From Oceanospirillum sanctuarii (GTDB lineage: Bacteria > Pseudomonadota > Gammaproteobacteria > Pseudomonadales > Halomonadaceae): a stretch of DNA of 64,000 bases. Position 1 is the first letter of the stretch, and every line of letters begins with the position of its first letter. The stretch is from contig NZ_MTBA01000003.1 in the NCBI RefSeq assembly GCF_002150805.1, positions 248,001-312,000 of the forward strand, written 5' to 3'. The notes beneath the pieces are model-generated. The model did no database searches. It had not been told where the DNA came from and saw only the letters and a list, made by a program, of their open reading frames with translations. Shown here one piece after another: positions 29,198 through 41,769 of the stretch. The position numbers and the translations under genes are program-made.

Positions 29198-30178
29198 CTA
29201 TTCGCTGATATCCGTCAGACGAAGCTCCTTGGGAATCGAGAAGACGACATTCTCTTCGCGACCATCCAGCTCAACCGGATCATCAGCGCCCAGCTCCTTC
29301 AGACGATCAATCACTTCCTGAACCAGTACCGCCGGTGCCGAAGCGCCTGCAGTGATTCCGATTTTAGGCTGATTTGCTAACCAGTCCGGATCGATCTCAG
29401 TAGCGTTATCAATCAGATAAGCCTGAGTATTCATACGCTCAGACAGTTCACGGAGACGGTTGGAATTGGAGCTATTTGGTGAACCCACGACCAGCACCAG
29501 ATCACATTCCACAGCCAGCTGTTTAACCGCATCCTGACGATTCTGAGTGGCATAACAGATATCGTCTTTCTTCGGCCCCTGAATATCAGGGAACTTAGCT
29601 CGCAAGGCATCGATCACACGAGCGGTATCATCCATCGAAAGCGTCGTCTGAGTGACAAAGGCCAGTTTCGATGCGTCACGCACCTCAAGCCCCGCCACAT
29701 CGGTCTCATTCTCAACCAGATAGATGGTGCCTCCCGCCGAGGTATCATAACGCCCCATGGTGCCTTCAACTTCCGGGTGGCCTTCGTGGCCTATCAGAAT
29801 ACACTCCTGCCCCTGCTTGCTGTAACGCAGTACTTCAAGGTGGACCTTGGTTACCAGAGGACAGGTAGCATCAAACACTTTAAGACCACGACGATCCGCT
29901 TCATCCTGTACCGCTTTGGAAACACCGTGGGCACTGAAAATAACGATGGTATCGTCCGGCACCTCATGCAGCTCATCGACAAAGATGGCTCCGCGCGCTT
30001 TCAGGTCATTGACCACAAACTTATTGTGCACCACTTCATGACGCACATAGATGGGTGGTTCAAACACTTCAAGGGCACGATTAACGATCTCAATAGCACG
30101 ATCCACACCGGCACAAAAGCCCCGTGGATTAGCCAGTTTGATCTGCATCTGCGCCGGATTAACTTCGTTTACTGACAT
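29198..30178 (-). CDS. ispH: 4-hydroxy-3-methylbut-2-enyl diphosphate reductase
   Basis: IspH is the last enzyme of the MEP isoprenoid pathway, an iron-sulfur enzyme making IPP and DMAPP. The 326-residue protein has the three cluster cysteines in RGFCAG, ATCPLV and ICYATQNRQ, plus the [10 protein letters not shown] motif. It ends the ribF-ileS-lspA-fkpB-ispH string, the conserved gammaproteobacterial order, and supplies precursors for IspB and ubiquinone. Confidence 0.97.
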   Translation of the reverse strand: MSVNEVNPAQMQIKLANPRGFCAGVDRAIEIVNRALEVFEPPIYVRHEVVHNKFVVNDLKARGAIFVDELHEVPDDTIVIFSAHGVSKAVQDEADRRGLKVFDATCPLVTKVHLEVLRYSKQGQECILIGHEGHPEVEGTMGRYDTSAGGTIYLVENETDVAGLEVRDASKLAFVTQTTLSMDDTARVIDALRAKFPDIQGPKKDDICYATQNRQDAVKQLAVECDLVLVVGSPNSSNSNRLRELSERMNTQAYLIDNATEIDPDWLANQPKIGITAGASAPAVLVQEVIDRLKELGADDPVELDGREENVVFSIPKELRLTDISE

Positions 30179-30227
30179 GATGTCTCTCTTTAAAAGCCGT
30201 CAGAGGGTAGAGCGTATGTTTTAGCGA

Positions 30228-30692
30228 TTAAGCTTCAGTGGCCTGAGGTTCAGCATCCTCAACAGCGATAATTTCCACTTCAAATTTCAGTGGACGACCC
30301 GCCAGAGGGTGGTTGAAATCAACCGTTACCTGTTCGTCATCAAACTCAACCACAACACCCGGCAGTTCGCCGTTAGCTTTATCAGCAAAGCTCAGCATCA
30401 GACCCGGCTCCAGATTCAGATCCGGAGCAAACTGCGCGCGGGGCAGTTTCTGAATATTACTTGGGTTGTGCTGGCCAAAAGCATGCTCAGGAGCGATATC
30501 AAATTCCTGCTTGGTGCCCGCGGTCAGACCGTGCAGCGGTTTTTCAAAACCTTCCGGCAGGTTGCCATCACCCACAATCAGACGCACAGGGTCTTTATCA
30601 AACGTACTGTCCACAACAGCACCTTCTTCAGCCAGTTTCAGTGCAAAGTGCAAAGTAACCTGTTTACCGGGACCAATCTGTTGTTCACTCAT
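30228..30692 (-). CDS. fkpB: FKBP-type peptidyl-prolyl isomerase FkpB (SlpA)
   Basis: A 154-residue cytoplasmic prolyl isomerase/chaperone of the SlyD-like group, with the FKBP half-domains (VTLHFALKLAEEGAVVDSTF at the start, LKFEVEIIAVEDAEP at the end) and an inserted IF domain (PEHAFGQHNP). There is no signal peptide and no histidine-rich metal tail, unlike SlyD. It lies between lspA and ispH, its standard position. Confidence 0.93.
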   Translation of the reverse strand: MSEQQIGPGKQVTLHFALKLAEEGAVVDSTFDKDPVRLIVGDGNLPEGFEKPLHGLTAGTKQEFDIAPEHAFGQHNPSNIQKLPRAQFAPDLNLEPGLMLSFADKANGELPGVVVEFDDEQVTVDFNHPLAGRPLKFEVEIIAVEDAEPQATEA

Positions 30693-30800
30693 GATTTCTA
30701 CCTTTATTCGTTGCTGGCTGAGCCTTGCTCAACCTGTCAGACAGCAACAATGCTATCCGTTGAAATTCATCTTAAAGCCTGCTGATCACGCAAAACGTGC

Positions 30801-31307
30801 TCAGTTTTTTTGTTTGCTACTTTCAGGGTTACGGATCATATCGACAATCAGCATACCGGCACCTAAGGTGATAGCGGCATCTGCCAGATTGAAAGCCGGA
30901 AAGTAGGCGTTATCCCAATGGAACAGCAGGAAGTCCACCACATAACCTAACAAAATACGGTCATGGAGGTTGCCCAGAGCACCACCCAGAACCAGAGCCA
31001 ATGCACAGGCCAACCAGGTTTCATTCGCTTTCAGTTTAGCGATCCAGACCAGAAGGCCTCCGCTGACAGCCACTGCAATCAAGGCAAAAAACCAACGCTG
31101 CCAACCGGACCCATCCGCCAGAAAGCTAAACGCTGCACCTGTGTTGTGCAATAAGGTCAGGTCAAATACCGGCAGCACATAAAGACGTTCTGCATAGTTA
31201 AAACTGTCGGTCACCCACGCCTTGGAAAGCAGGTCCACTGCCACGACCAGAACACTCAGCAGTAGCCATTTCAGCTGAGCACCCTTTTTGTCCTTAGTTT
31301 GATCCAC
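30801..31307 (-). CDS. lspA: Lipoprotein signal peptidase
   Basis: LspA is the inner-membrane aspartyl protease that cuts lipoprotein signals after lipidation, as for BamD. The 168-residue protein has four membrane helices and the catalytic aspartates in GNLHDR and FNLADAAI. The first ~12 residues are hydrophilic. It follows ileS in the operon; a hairpin lies in the gap. Confidence 0.96.
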   Translation of the reverse strand: MDQTKDKKGAQLKWLLLSVLVVAVDLLSKAWVTDSFNYAERLYVLPVFDLTLLHNTGAAFSFLADGSGWQRWFFALIAVAVSGGLLVWIAKLKANETWLACALALVLGGALGNLHDRILLGYVVDFLLFHWDNAYFPAFNLADAAITLGAGMLIVDMIRNPESSKQKN

Positions 31308-31347
31308 GAATATATTCTCAGAAAGCGGGTTTATACCCTCGCTATAA

Positions 31348-31371
31348 CAGAGGCGCCCTTAGGCGCCTCTG
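31348..31371 (-). other. Perfect intercistronic hairpin between ileS and lspA
   Basis: CAGAGGCGCC and GGCGCCTCTG pair perfectly around a 4-base loop (10 bp, GC-rich). No T run follows on the minus strand, so it is more likely an mRNA-processing or stability element than a full terminator. Confidence 0.55.
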
Positions 31372-31429
31372 CTGGTGTTTCCGGCTCAGTTAAAACCGGA
31401 AGCGAACGAGTGCAAAACCGGTTTAAAGG

Positions 31430-34237
31430 TTATGCGAACTGACGCTGCTCACCTTCGCCATCCGGCAGGTTAGTCACACAACGGCCGCACAGCTCAGGGT
31501 GCTCTTCGTTCTGACCCACATCTTCACGATGGTGCCAGCAACGACCACACTTAGCATGTTCAGACGCTTTAACAGCAACTTTAAGACCTGCCAGCTCAGT
31601 TTCTGCGGCATCACCGGCGTCAGCCAGATCCGCAACCTGAGCATCAGAGGTCAGCAGCACAAAGCGCAGCTCTTCACCCAGACCGTCAATCAGGGCTTTC
31701 AGTTCCGCATCAGCAAACAGCGTCACTTCTGTCGCGATAGAGCCTTTTACCGTGCCTGCGTTACGGGCATCTTCCAGCGCCTTGTTCACCGCTTCTTTCA
31801 CATCAGCGATACGGTTCCAGTAATCACGGTTTTTGTCACCGTCAGCCTTCATTTCAAACAGGCCTTCATACCAGGTTGTCAGGTAGACAGACTCTTCACG
31901 CTGACCCGGAATGTTTTCGTAGATCTCTTCTGCAGTGAAGGTCAGAATCGGTGCTACCCAGCGCACCAGCGCTTCGATGATGTGGTACAGAGCAGTCTGG
32001 CAGGAACGACGAGCCAGGCTATCAGGCTGTGTGGTGTACTGACGATCTTTGATGATATCCAGATAGAAACCACCCAGATCCTGCGCACAGAAGTTATGTA
32101 CCTTCTGGTAGATGCTCAGGAAGTGGTATTCGTTATACGCTTCCTGCAGCTCACCCTGCAGCTGCAGCGCACGATCCACCGCCCACTGATCCAGAGACAG
32201 CATCTCTTCCGGTTTGACCATATCGGTTTCCGGGTTGAAGCCGTTCAGGTTAGCCAGCAGGAAGCGTGCGGTGTTACGGATACGACGGTAAGAGTCCGCT
32301 GTACGCTGCAGAATCTGCTTGGATACCGCCATCTCGCCGGAGTAATCCGTTGCCGCAACCCACAGACGCAGGATGTCGCCACCCAGAGAGTCGGTCACTT
32401 CCTGCGGCGCGATCACGTTGCCCAGAGACTTGGACATCTTGTAGCCTTTTTCATCCACGGTGAAACCGTGGGTCAGCACCTGCTTGTAGGGTGCACAGCC
32501 GTTGATCGCAATAGACGTCTTCAGAGACGACTGGAACCAGCCACGGTGCTGATCCGAACCTTCCAGATACAGGTCTGCCGGGAAGGTCAGTTCTTCACGG
32601 GGACGCAGCACCGCATGATGGGTCACACCGGAATCGAACCAAACATCCAGGGTATCGGTTACTTTGTAGTACTGATCCGCTTCATCACCCAGCAGTTCAG
32701 CTGCATCCAGTTCGAACCAGGCATCCATACCCTCTTTTTCCATCAGCAGAGCGACTTTTTCGATCAGCTCAGCGGTGTTCGGGTGCAGTTCATCGGTTTC
32801 TTTGTTGATGAACAGGGTAATCGGCACACCCCAGGTACGCTGACGGGAGACACACCAGTCAGGGCTCTGCTCAACCATAGCTTCGATACGGTTCTGGCCC
32901 CAGCCCGGGAACCACTGCACGCCTTTGATCGCTTCCAGCGCATCTTTCTTCAGACCTTTTTCTTCCATCGATACGAACCACTGAGGGGTTGCACGATAGA
33001 TCAGAGGGGTCTTGGTTCGCCAGCAGTGCGGGTAGCTGTGTTCGAAGGCTTTGTGGTGAACGAGCTTACCTTCACGGGTCAGCGCATCCATCACAGGCTG
33101 ATCGGCCTTGTAGACATGCAGACCGGAAAATTCACCGGCTTCATCGCTGTAAACACCGTTTGCCTGAACCAGATTGATAGTGCCAAGGCCGTAGGCTTTA
33201 CCCGCAACAAAGTCTTCCATACCGTGATCAGGAGCGGTGTGAACCGCACCCGTACCAGCATCTGTAGTGACGTGGTCGCCCAGAATTACCGGCACCTGCT
33301 TGTCGAAGAACGGGTGTTTGAGCAGCAGATTTTCCAGCGCCTGACCCGAAGCGGTCGCCAGCACTTCAAATTTGTCTTCGCCCCAGCGCGCCATGATGTC
33401 GTCAACCATGGAAGCAGCCAGAACAAAGCGCTGATCACGCAGCTGAACCAGCGCGTAATCAAGATTAGCGTTCAGAGAAACCGCCTGGTTAACCGGCAGT
33501 GTCCATGCGGTAGTGGTCCAGATCACAACAGACACATCACCTTCGCCTGCAGGATTACCGAACAGCTCCAGTACTTTGGCCTGATCGATAAAGGTAAAGG
33601 CCACATCCAGAGCGATAGACGTTTTGTCCTGATACTCAACCTCAGCCTCTGCCAGAGCAGACTGACCGACAACACTCCAGTAAACCGGCTTATAGCCTTT
33701 CACCAGATGGCCGTTTTCCACGATACGACCCAGAGCACGAACGATATCCGCCTCGGTCTGATAGTTCATGGTCAGGTAAGGGTTTTCCCAGTCACCCAGA
33801 ATACCCAGGCGGATAAAGTCAGCTTTCTGACCGGCAACCTGTTCAGCAGCATATTCACGGCACTTAGCGCGGAATTCACGGTAAGGCACCTTGTCACCAG
33901 CGCGACCGATCAGAGTCTCAACCTTGTGCTCAATCGGCAGACCGTGACAATCCCAGCCCGGAACATAAGGGGCATCAAAGCCAGCCATGGTACGGGACTT
34001 AACAATCATATCCTTCAGAATTTTGTTCACCGCGTGACCGATGTGAATGTTGCCATTCGCATACGGAGGGCCATCGTGCAGAACAAATTTCGGACGACCT
34101 TCACCTGCCTTACGCAGTTTCTCGTACAGGCCAATCTCATCCCAACGCGCCAGACGGGATGGCTCGCGCTGCGGCAGATTACCGCGCATCGGGAAATCGG
34201 TTTCCGGAAGATTGAGAGTATGTTTGTAGTCGCTCAT
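31430..34237 (-). CDS. ileS: Isoleucyl-tRNA synthetase
   Basis: IleS charges tRNA-Ile. At 935 residues it is the bacterial type I form. Seen motifs are the HIGH region [17 protein letters not shown], the editing-domain TTTAWTLP, the KMSKS loop [10 protein letters not shown], and a C-terminal zinc module with CGRCWHHRE and CGRCVTNL. The opposite strand also carries a very long open frame across the gene, which is a codon-bias artefact. It sits between ribF and lspA. Confidence 0.98.
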   Translation of the reverse strand: MSDYKHTLNLPETDFPMRGNLPQREPSRLARWDEIGLYEKLRKAGEGRPKFVLHDGPPYANGNIHIGHAVNKILKDMIVKSRTMAGFDAPYVPGWDCHGLPIEHKVETLIGRAGDKVPYREFRAKCREYAAEQVAGQKADFIRLGILGDWENPYLTMNYQTEADIVRALGRIVENGHLVKGYKPVYWSVVGQSALAEAEVEYQDKTSIALDVAFTFIDQAKVLELFGNPAGEGDVSVVIWTTTAWTLPVNQAVSLNANLDYALVQLRDQRFVLAASMVDDIMARWGEDKFEVLATASGQALENLLLKHPFFDKQVPVILGDHVTTDAGTGAVHTAPDHGMEDFVAGKAYGLGTINLVQANGVYSDEAGEFSGLHVYKADQPVMDALTREGKLVHHKAFEHSYPHCWRTKTPLIYRATPQWFVSMEEKGLKKDALEAIKGVQWFPGWGQNRIEAMVEQSPDWCVSRQRTWGVPITLFINKETDELHPNTAELIEKVALLMEKEGMDAWFELDAAELLGDEADQYYKVTDTLDVWFDSGVTHHAVLRPREELTFPADLYLEGSDQHRGWFQSSLKTSIAINGCAPYKQVLTHGFTVDEKGYKMSKSLGNVIAPQEVTDSLGGDILRLWVAATDYSGEMAVSKQILQRTADSYRRIRNTARFLLANLNGFNPETDMVKPEEMLSLDQWAVDRALQLQGELQEAYNEYHFLSIYQKVHNFCAQDLGGFYLDIIKDRQYTTQPDSLARRSCQTALYHIIEALVRWVAPILTFTAEEIYENIPGQREESVYLTTWYEGLFEMKADGDKNRDYWNRIADVKEAVNKALEDARNAGTVKGSIATEVTLFADAELKALIDGLGEELRFVLLTSDAQVADLADAGDAAETELAGLKVAVKASEHAKCGRCWHHREDVGQNEEHPELCGRCVTNLPDGEGEQRQFA

Positions 34238-34369
34238 GGCTATGAATCGCTGCTCTTAGTCGGTTTATCTGGTATCAGGTTGTTAGTTCAGGCGGCCTGT
34301 TATCGGCCCTGCATGGGAATAGGGTTCGTTTCACGATGTCGGCAGCTTTTCACTCCGGCATCGGCCCGG

Positions 34370-35338
34370 TCAGCCTAACAGCCCACTGGCCAGCGGAATA
34401 CCCTGACTGGCATGTTGCTCAAAATAATCCCGCGCTTGCTGCAGATCCTTCATGATCTGCTCCCGCAGGGCGGCAACGTCTGAGAAACGCTGTTCGTCCC
34501 TCAGCTTACTGCAAAAAGTCACCTGTACACGCTGCCCGTACAGATCACCGTTAAAATCAAACAGATGCACTTCCAGCGCAGGGCGAACACCATCAATGGT
34601 CGGTCGGTTACCGATGTTAGCCACACCTTTGTGCAGCAGGCCATCAGCACCACTCAGCAGTACGGTATAGACACCGTGTAAAGCCGGTTGTTTATCTTTC
34701 AGAGACAGATTCGCTGTTGGCACGCCCAGCTGACGCCCCAACTTGCGGCCATGGAGTACACGACCACTGATCTGGTAAGGCACGCCCAACAGCTTGTTGG
34801 CCAGTACAAAGTTAGCTTCTGCCAGTACGGTACGGATTCGGGTGCTGCTGACCCGTTCAGACTCCACTTCAAAAGTGGTGGTATTCACCACATCAAAGCC
34901 CTGCTCCTTACCGACCTGCTGCAGAAGCGCAAAGTCACCAGCACGGTCACAGCCAAAGCGGAAATCATCACCCACCACAAGATGGCGGACACCCAGCCCC
35001 TGAATCAGCACCTGATCGATAAATTCACGACCGGAGAGACTGGCCAGCTTCTGGTTAAAAGGCAGGCAGAGAATACGATCAATGCCCTGCGCCGTCAGAC
35101 GCTCCACCTTATCGCGGAATCGGGTCAGACGAGCCGGAGCCTGGCTGGAAGCAAAAAACTCACGGGGCTGAGGTTCAAAAACAACGACAGCAGAAGGCAC
35201 ACCCAGCTCCAGCGCTTTGGCTTTAACCTGACGCAAAATTGCCTGATGCCCAAGGTGCACACCATCAAAGTTGCCGATTGTGGCGACACACCCCTGATGT
35301 TTCGGACGTAAATTGTGCAAACCCCGTATCAGTTCCAT
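34370..35338 (-). CDS. ribF: Bifunctional riboflavin kinase / FAD synthetase
   Basis: RibF converts riboflavin to FMN and FAD. The N-terminal nucleotidyltransferase has ATIGNFDGVHLGHQAIL and the late SSTRIR; the kinase domain has GRQLGVPTANL and GVYTVLL. The ATG at 35338 (MELIRGLHNLR, AGGAG just upstream) matches the usual N-terminus and gives 322 residues; the start six codons earlier has a poor ribosome site. It heads the ileS-lspA-fkpB-ispH string. Confidence 0.95.
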   Translation of the reverse strand: MELIRGLHNLRPKHQGCVATIGNFDGVHLGHQAILRQVKAKALELGVPSAVVVFEPQPREFFASSQAPARLTRFRDKVERLTAQGIDRILCLPFNQKLASLSGREFIDQVLIQGLGVRHLVVGDDFRFGCDRAGDFALLQQVGKEQGFDVVNTTTFEVESERVSSTRIRTVLAEANFVLANKLLGVPYQISGRVLHGRKLGRQLGVPTANLSLKDKQPALHGVYTVLLSGADGLLHKGVANIGNRPTIDGVRPALEVHLFDFNGDLYGQRVQVTFCSKLRDEQRFSDVAALREQIMKDLQQARDYFEQHASQGIPLASGLLG

Positions 35339-35559
35339 TTTGCTCCTGTCGGTCATAACCTATTTTCTGTCAGCTGAGTTTTATCATGTCCGCTAACCGA
35401 TGCCTGAAAACAATCAGGCCGATCAGCAATTCGCATGCCGGCGTTACCTGCCGGATGGTTGAGCATACGAATTTTCTAAAAGAGACCGATTATAGCGAAA
35501 TTCCACGCCACTGCATCCCTTCAACCACTGATTATCCGCTGGCTGAAGCAAACTCAGGA

Positions 35560-37290
35560 CTAATGGCGGATATGGCGTAAACGCAACCCGGCCAAAACCA
35601 GCATCACCAGGTAACTGCCACCACCGGCAACCACCAGAGCGCCTAGCCACAACACCCGCTCCTGCCAGCCAAAACCGGCCCATTGCTCGACATCCGGCAT
35701 CAGCCAGATCAGTAGGACCACCATCACCGTCGCAGCCGGAGTCAACTGCATCAGGTAACGTCCCCATCCCGCCTGCCAGACAAACACACCGTCACGACGC
35801 AGGGTGTACCAGAGCAGACCGGCATTCAGAAACGCAGACAGCGAGGTCGCAAGGGCAAGCCCCGCATGATCCAGCCAGAACACCAGCAGCAGGTTGAACA
35901 CCATATTAGCGACCATGGCGATGATACCGATCTTAACCGGTGTCTTCGTATCCTGACGGGCATAGAAACCTGGTGCCAATACCTTGATCAGCATAAAGGC
36001 GAGCAGACCTACCGCATAAGCACGCAGACTCATGGCCGCCATATCAACATCGTGCACCGTCATCGCACCGTACTGGAACAGAGTAAAGAGCAGAGGTTCC
36101 GCCAGAACCGTCAGCGCCAATGCTGCCGGCACCGCGATCAGTAGTATCATGCGAACCGCCCAATCCAGAGTTTTGGCAAAGGCATCACCGGATTTCTCGG
36201 CATGTTTGGTAGAAAGACTCGGCAGAATCACGGTCGCAACCGCAATACCGAAAACACCTAACGGCAGCTCCACCAGTCGATCGGAATAGTACAACCAGGA
36301 AACACTGCCACTGACCAGGAAAGAAGCCAGCACAGTATCCAGCAGCAGATTGATCTGGCTGACAGATACACCGAATAACGCAGGAGCCATCAGTTTCATA
36401 ATCCGCCGCACACCTTCATCTTTCCAGCGCACTTTAGGGCGTGGCATCAGACCAATACGCGCCAGAAACGGCAGTTGAAAAAAGAGCTGGGCACAACCGG
36501 CGATCAACACCCCCCATGCCAGCGCCATGACCGGCTCACTCATATACGGCGTTAACCAAAGTGCCGCGCCGATCAACGAGAGATTCAGCAACACAGGTGT
36601 AAACGCCGGCACTGCAAAACGGTCATAACTGTTAAGAATACTACCGGCAAACGCGGTCAGGGAGATCAGTAGCAGATACGGGAAGGTGATGCGCAACATT
36701 TCAGCGGTCAGCGCCTGTTTTTCCGGCAGCTGAGTAAAGCCCGGAGCAAACACCCAAACCAGCAGCGGTGCCGCAACAATTGCCAGCAGAGTAATACCCG
36801 TAAGCGTTAAACCCAGTGTACCGGCAACAGAATCGATCAAACCACGAACCGCAGCTCTGTCTCTTTGGCTGCGATATTCCGACAGCACAGGCACAAAAGC
36901 CTGATTAAAAGCACCTTCGGCAAACAGACGGCGCAGAAAGTTTGGGATCTTAAAGGCAACAAAAAAGGCATCTGCGCCTGCACCGGCACCAAACAATCCT
37001 GCGATCACGATATCTCGCATCAGGCCCAGCACACGGGACAGCAGCGTCATTACACTGACCAGCGCACCGGAACGCAACAATCCCGGCTTACGAACCTGTT
37101 TATGGTCAGCCACAGATTCTGACGACCTGTTATCACCAGCGGCCTGCTCACCTGTTTCTAACTTCTGCAAACCCTGTTTGTGAGACTCTTGACGGTGAGA
37201 ATCCTGGCAGTGAGCCTCTTGGTTCTGTGACTGCAGATCGTCAGCGGACTGTTCAACGGATTGGGATTCGGTTGGCTTCTGGTCTGACAT
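35560..37290 (-). CDS. murJ: Lipid II flippase MurJ with a hydrophilic N-terminal extension
   Basis: MurJ moves lipid II across the inner membrane for peptidoglycan synthesis. The MOP-family core begins at about residue 70 (SGALVSVMTLLSRVLGLMRD, then AFFVAFKIPNFLRRLFAEGAF) and has about 14 membrane helices. Before it lies a ~70-residue polar segment rich in Q, S, E, D and H (SDQKPTESQSVEQSADDLQS and similar), absent from E. coli MurJ. AGGAAA precedes the ATG at 37290, so the extension is probably translated. The gene lies downstream of rpsT. Confidence 0.93.
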   Translation of the reverse strand: MSDQKPTESQSVEQSADDLQSQNQEAHCQDSHRQESHKQGLQKLETGEQAAGDNRSSESVADHKQVRKPGLLRSGALVSVMTLLSRVLGLMRDIVIAGLFGAGAGADAFFVAFKIPNFLRRLFAEGAFNQAFVPVLSEYRSQRDRAAVRGLIDSVAGTLGLTLTGITLLAIVAAPLLVWVFAPGFTQLPEKQALTAEMLRITFPYLLLISLTAFAGSILNSYDRFAVPAFTPVLLNLSLIGAALWLTPYMSEPVMALAWGVLIAGCAQLFFQLPFLARIGLMPRPKVRWKDEGVRRIMKLMAPALFGVSVSQINLLLDTVLASFLVSGSVSWLYYSDRLVELPLGVFGIAVATVILPSLSTKHAEKSGDAFAKTLDWAVRMILLIAVPAALALTVLAEPLLFTLFQYGAMTVHDVDMAAMSLRAYAVGLLAFMLIKVLAPGFYARQDTKTPVKIGIIAMVANMVFNLLLVFWLDHAGLALATSLSAFLNAGLLWYTLRRDGVFVWQAGWGRYLMQLTPAATVMVVLLIWLMPDVEQWAGFGWQERVLWLGALVVAGGGSYLVMLVLAGLRLRHIRH

Positions 37291-37386
37291 GGCGCTTTCC
37301 TGCGGTATCGGCTGTAGAGGTCAGCTCGTTCGTATCGTCTAACGGGATATAAATCAGAGAAGGGAGCATTTTGCCGAATTTCAGGC

Positions 37387-37414
37387 ACAAAAAAACCGGC
37401 CTAAGCCGGTTTTT
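37387..37414 (-). terminator. Terminator after rpsT
   Basis: AAAAAACCGGC ctaa GCCGGTTTTTT is a perfect stem with T runs on both strands, 20 bases past the rpsT stop and before murJ. Confidence 0.9.
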
Positions 37415-37434
37415 TCAAAGGTAAAACCTCTAAA

Positions 37435-37701
37435 TTATGCAGCCAGAGCTTTAACTCGCGCATTCAGACGGCTCTTAGTACGAGCTGCCTTATTTTTAGA
37501 GATGATGCCTTTGTCAGCAATACGATCAATTACAGGCTGTGCTGTATTGAACTCTGCCATAGCTTTAGCGTGATCACCCGCTTCAACTGCCGCAACAACG
37601 CGCTTGATGTATGTGCGCACCATGGAGCGCAGGCTTGCATTGTGATTGCGGCGCTTTTCAGCCTGGCGTGCACGTTTTTTTGCAGATGCGATATTCGCCA
37701 C
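37435..37701 (-). CDS. rpsT: Ribosomal protein S20
   Basis: An 88-residue, very basic protein that binds 16S rRNA early in 30S assembly. It matches the family from [20 protein letters not shown] to [12 protein letters not shown]. The leader upstream is AT-rich, as is common for this autoregulated gene. It lies beside murJ and ribF as in related bacteria. Confidence 0.97.
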   Translation of the reverse strand: MANIASAKKRARQAEKRRNHNASLRSMVRTYIKRVVAAVEAGDHAKAMAEFNTAQPVIDRIADKGIISKNKAARTKSRLNARVKALAA

Positions 37702-37914
37702 CGTTAAGCTCCTTGGAGAAATCGGTATAATTAAATTGAAAGGCGCATTATGCGCTTTTCACGAATTAAAGTCTAACGTCTTTAGGGGTGCGCATTCTAC
37801 GGTAATCCGTAGGGTATGAACAGCCTTTTTGACAATTAAGACTCATTTTTTCCTACGACTTTACGCCATAGAATGAAAAAAAGATGAAAAATCGGCTTCT
37901 GAAACCGCCTTTTC

Positions 37915-39042
37915 TTAAACCAAAACCAGATTATCGCGATTGATCAATTCCGGATCAGCCACATAACCGAGCAGGGATTCTATCATACTGCTGGGCTGTC
38001 CGAGGATTTTTAATGCATCCTCATGATCGTAATTGACCAGACCTTTAGCGATCAGTTCACCCTGCTCACTGACACACTGCACCATGTCCCCCCGGCGGAA
38101 ACGGCCAGAAGCACGCTTTACACCGACAGACAGCAGACTGGTGTTCTTGTCGCGCAGCACGCGAACCGCGCCATCATCCAACACCAAAGTACCTCGGGTT
38201 TGCAGATGCCCTGCCAACCAGCGTTTACGGGCTGCCCACGGTGTATCTTTCGGCAGGAAAAGCGTTCCGATAGATTCACCCTGCACCGCACGCACCAGAA
38301 CCTCCGGCTGACGACCACTGGCCACCAGCGTTGTCGCACCGGAGCGTGCCGCAAGACCAGCCGCACGAACTTTAGTGATCATGCCACCACGACCCAGACG
38401 GCCACCATCTCCCGCCATCTCAGCCAGCTCAGGATCATCAGCCCAGGCTTCCTCAATCAGGTTCGCCTCAGGATTAGAGCGGGGATCCGCGGTAAACAGA
38501 CCTTCCTGATCGGTCAGGATAATCAGAGCATCCGCTTCTAGCAGATTCGCCACCAGAGCCCCCAGGGTATCGTTATCGCCGAACTTAATCTCATCGGTCA
38601 CAACGGTGTCGTTCTCATTGATAATGGGAACCACACCCAGATCCAACAGCGCTTTAACCGCACTCCGGGCATTCAGATAACGCTTGCGGTTTGACAGGTC
38701 ATCATGAGTCAGAAGAATCTGAGCCGCACGTAAGCCATGGCGCATAAACTGGCTTTCGTAGGCCTGTACCAGCCCCATCTGCCCCACTGCAGCAGCAGCC
38801 TGTAGCTCATGCAACGTTGACGGTCGCTCTTTCAGCCCGAGGCGGCTCATACCTTCCGCAACCGAACCGGAAGACACCAGAATCAGCTCAACACCCTGCT
38901 GACGCAGCGCGGCCATCTGGTCTACCCATGCTGAAATTGCTGGCAGATCCAAACCCTCACCATCATTGGTCAGAAGGGCGCTGCCGATTTTCACTACAAT
39001 GCGCTTAGCTCGCGCTAACCTGTCACGCTGAGACATCTTCAT
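37915..39042 (-). CDS. proB: Glutamate 5-kinase
   Basis: ProB phosphorylates glutamate in the first step of proline synthesis. The 375-residue protein has the amino-acid kinase domain ([48 protein letters not shown]) and a C-terminal PUA domain ([20 protein letters not shown]). It follows obgE on the same strand, the usual order rplU-rpmA-obgE-proB. Confidence 0.97.
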   Translation of the reverse strand: MKMSQRDRLARAKRIVVKIGSALLTNDGEGLDLPAISAWVDQMAALRQQGVELILVSSGSVAEGMSRLGLKERPSTLHELQAAAAVGQMGLVQAYESQFMRHGLRAAQILLTHDDLSNRKRYLNARSAVKALLDLGVVPIINENDTVVTDEIKFGDNDTLGALVANLLEADALIILTDQEGLFTADPRSNPEANLIEEAWADDPELAEMAGDGGRLGRGGMITKVRAAGLAARSGATTLVASGRQPEVLVRAVQGESIGTLFLPKDTPWAARKRWLAGHLQTRGTLVLDDGAVRVLRDKNTSLLSVGVKRASGRFRRGDMVQCVSEQGELIAKGLVNYDHEDALKILGQPSSMIESLLGYVADPELINRDNLVLV

Positions 39043-39141
39043 TCAAGCCTTAATATCCAAATGCTGCAGTCTGACTCAGACTGCAGATCCTCAATCGTGT
39101 TTCCGATTTTCCGACGGAATCACACCGGCCATCCAACAGCC

Positions 39142-40667
<1,526 letters not shown>

Positions 40668-40698
40668 AAAAAAGCCCCGCACACGGCGAGGCTTTTTC
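40668..40698 (-). terminator. Terminator after rpmA
   Basis: AAAAAGCCCCGC pairs with GCGAGGCTTTTT (one mismatch). T run on the minus strand, 18 bases past rpmA. Confidence 0.85.
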
Positions 40699-40715
40699 AA
40701 CCGATAAAATCGGTC

Positions 40716-40973
40716 TTACGCAGGTACGATCGTAATAGTCTTACGTTTCTTCGGACCACGTACTTCAAACTTCACTACGCCGTCTGCAGTTGCAAACAGA
40801 GTGTGATCTTTGCCCATACCAACATTTACGCCAGCGTGGAACTTAGTACCACGTTGACGAACAATGATGTTACCAGCTTTAACTACCTGACCACCGAAGC
40901 GCTTAACACCAAGGCGTTTCGACTCGGAATCGCGACCGTTACGGGTACTACCACCAGCTTTTTTGTGAGCCAT
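40716..40973 (-). CDS. rpmA: Ribosomal protein L27
   Basis: An 85-residue protein whose N-terminus reaches the peptidyl-transferase centre. The start is set at the ATG giving [20 protein letters not shown]; the longer frame upstream is not conserved. It follows rplU by about 90 bases, likely one operon. Confidence 0.98.
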   Translation of the reverse strand: MAHKKAGGSTRNGRDSESKRLGVKRFGGQVVKAGNIIVRQRGTKFHAGVNVGMGKDHTLFATADGVVKFEVRGPKKRKTITIVPA

Positions 40974-41066
40974 GAGTACTTCCTCGTTAAATTGATCTTG
41001 CCGGGCAGACTCCACTCCGTGAGTGATTATTGAGCCTGACCGAAACTGAAATTTTGTTAAGTAAAA

Positions 41067-41378
41067 TTAACCAGCGATGCCGGTGATTTTTACTTCGGTG
41101 AACCACTGACGGTGGCCCTGACGCTTCATGCTGTGCTTACGACGACGGAACTTGATGATTTTAACTTTATCACCGCGACCGTGGCTTACAACTTCAGCAG
41201 AAACTTTAGCGCCTTCCACAACAGGAGCGCCAACTTTAACGTCTTCACCGTTAGCAACCAGCAGAACCTGATCGAAATCTACAGCAGAACCAGTTTCCAG
41301 TTCCAGCTTTTCGATTTTCAGGACATCGCCTTCTTTAACGCGGTACTGTTTACCGCCAGTTTTGATAACTGCGTACAT
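41067..41378 (-). CDS. rplU: Ribosomal protein L21
   Basis: A 103-residue 50S protein starting [18 protein letters not shown], with the late [16 protein letters not shown] typical of the family. GGAG precedes the ATG at 41378. It heads rplU-rpmA and is divergent from ispB, a conserved neighbourhood. Confidence 0.98.
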   Translation of the reverse strand: MYAVIKTGGKQYRVKEGDVLKIEKLELETGSAVDFDQVLLVANGEDVKVGAPVVEGAKVSAEVVSHGRGDKVKIIKFRRRKHSMKRQGHRQWFTEVKITGIAG

Positions 41379-41769
41379 GCTTGTTCTCCAAAAAACAGCA
41401 GTGCTTAGTAGAGTTGGATGCTTCTTACTTACCTGCTTTGAATAGAAGCGCTCTGGCAACTATCGGACAGGGAGCAAAGGACTGCGGCATACATAAGTTG
41501 CGCACAGTAACTAAGCAGGGCGCGAATTTTATAGTAAGCGACGGGCAACGGCAACCTAAAGACCCGCTTTTTAGCGGACATTTTGCACATCAAAGCATGA
41601 AAAAACGGCAACGCACTGATAATTCAGCAAAAGCCCTGTGTGACCGATTATTCAACGCCCTTATTCCGGCGTTTCCTTGACACCCTACCCCCTGCCCAAT
41701 AGCATTCGGACAGCCCTCCGGGCAATCTGACACCTGTTAGCCAATCAACGAGAAAAAGCAGTCCTGAAC
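41379..41769. promoter_or_regulatory. Divergent rplU / ispB promoter region
   Basis: Holds the rplU leader and promoter on minus (a TATAAA -10 candidate at 41528-41533) and the ispB leader on plus. No small gene or strong dyad is seen. Confidence 0.4.

Noticed and set aside
31499-34378. 959-codon open frame on the plus strand opposite ileS
   Set aside because: It is fully antisense to a clear ileS, has no ribosome site or recognisable domain, and long antisense frames are expected from the codon bias of long conserved genes.
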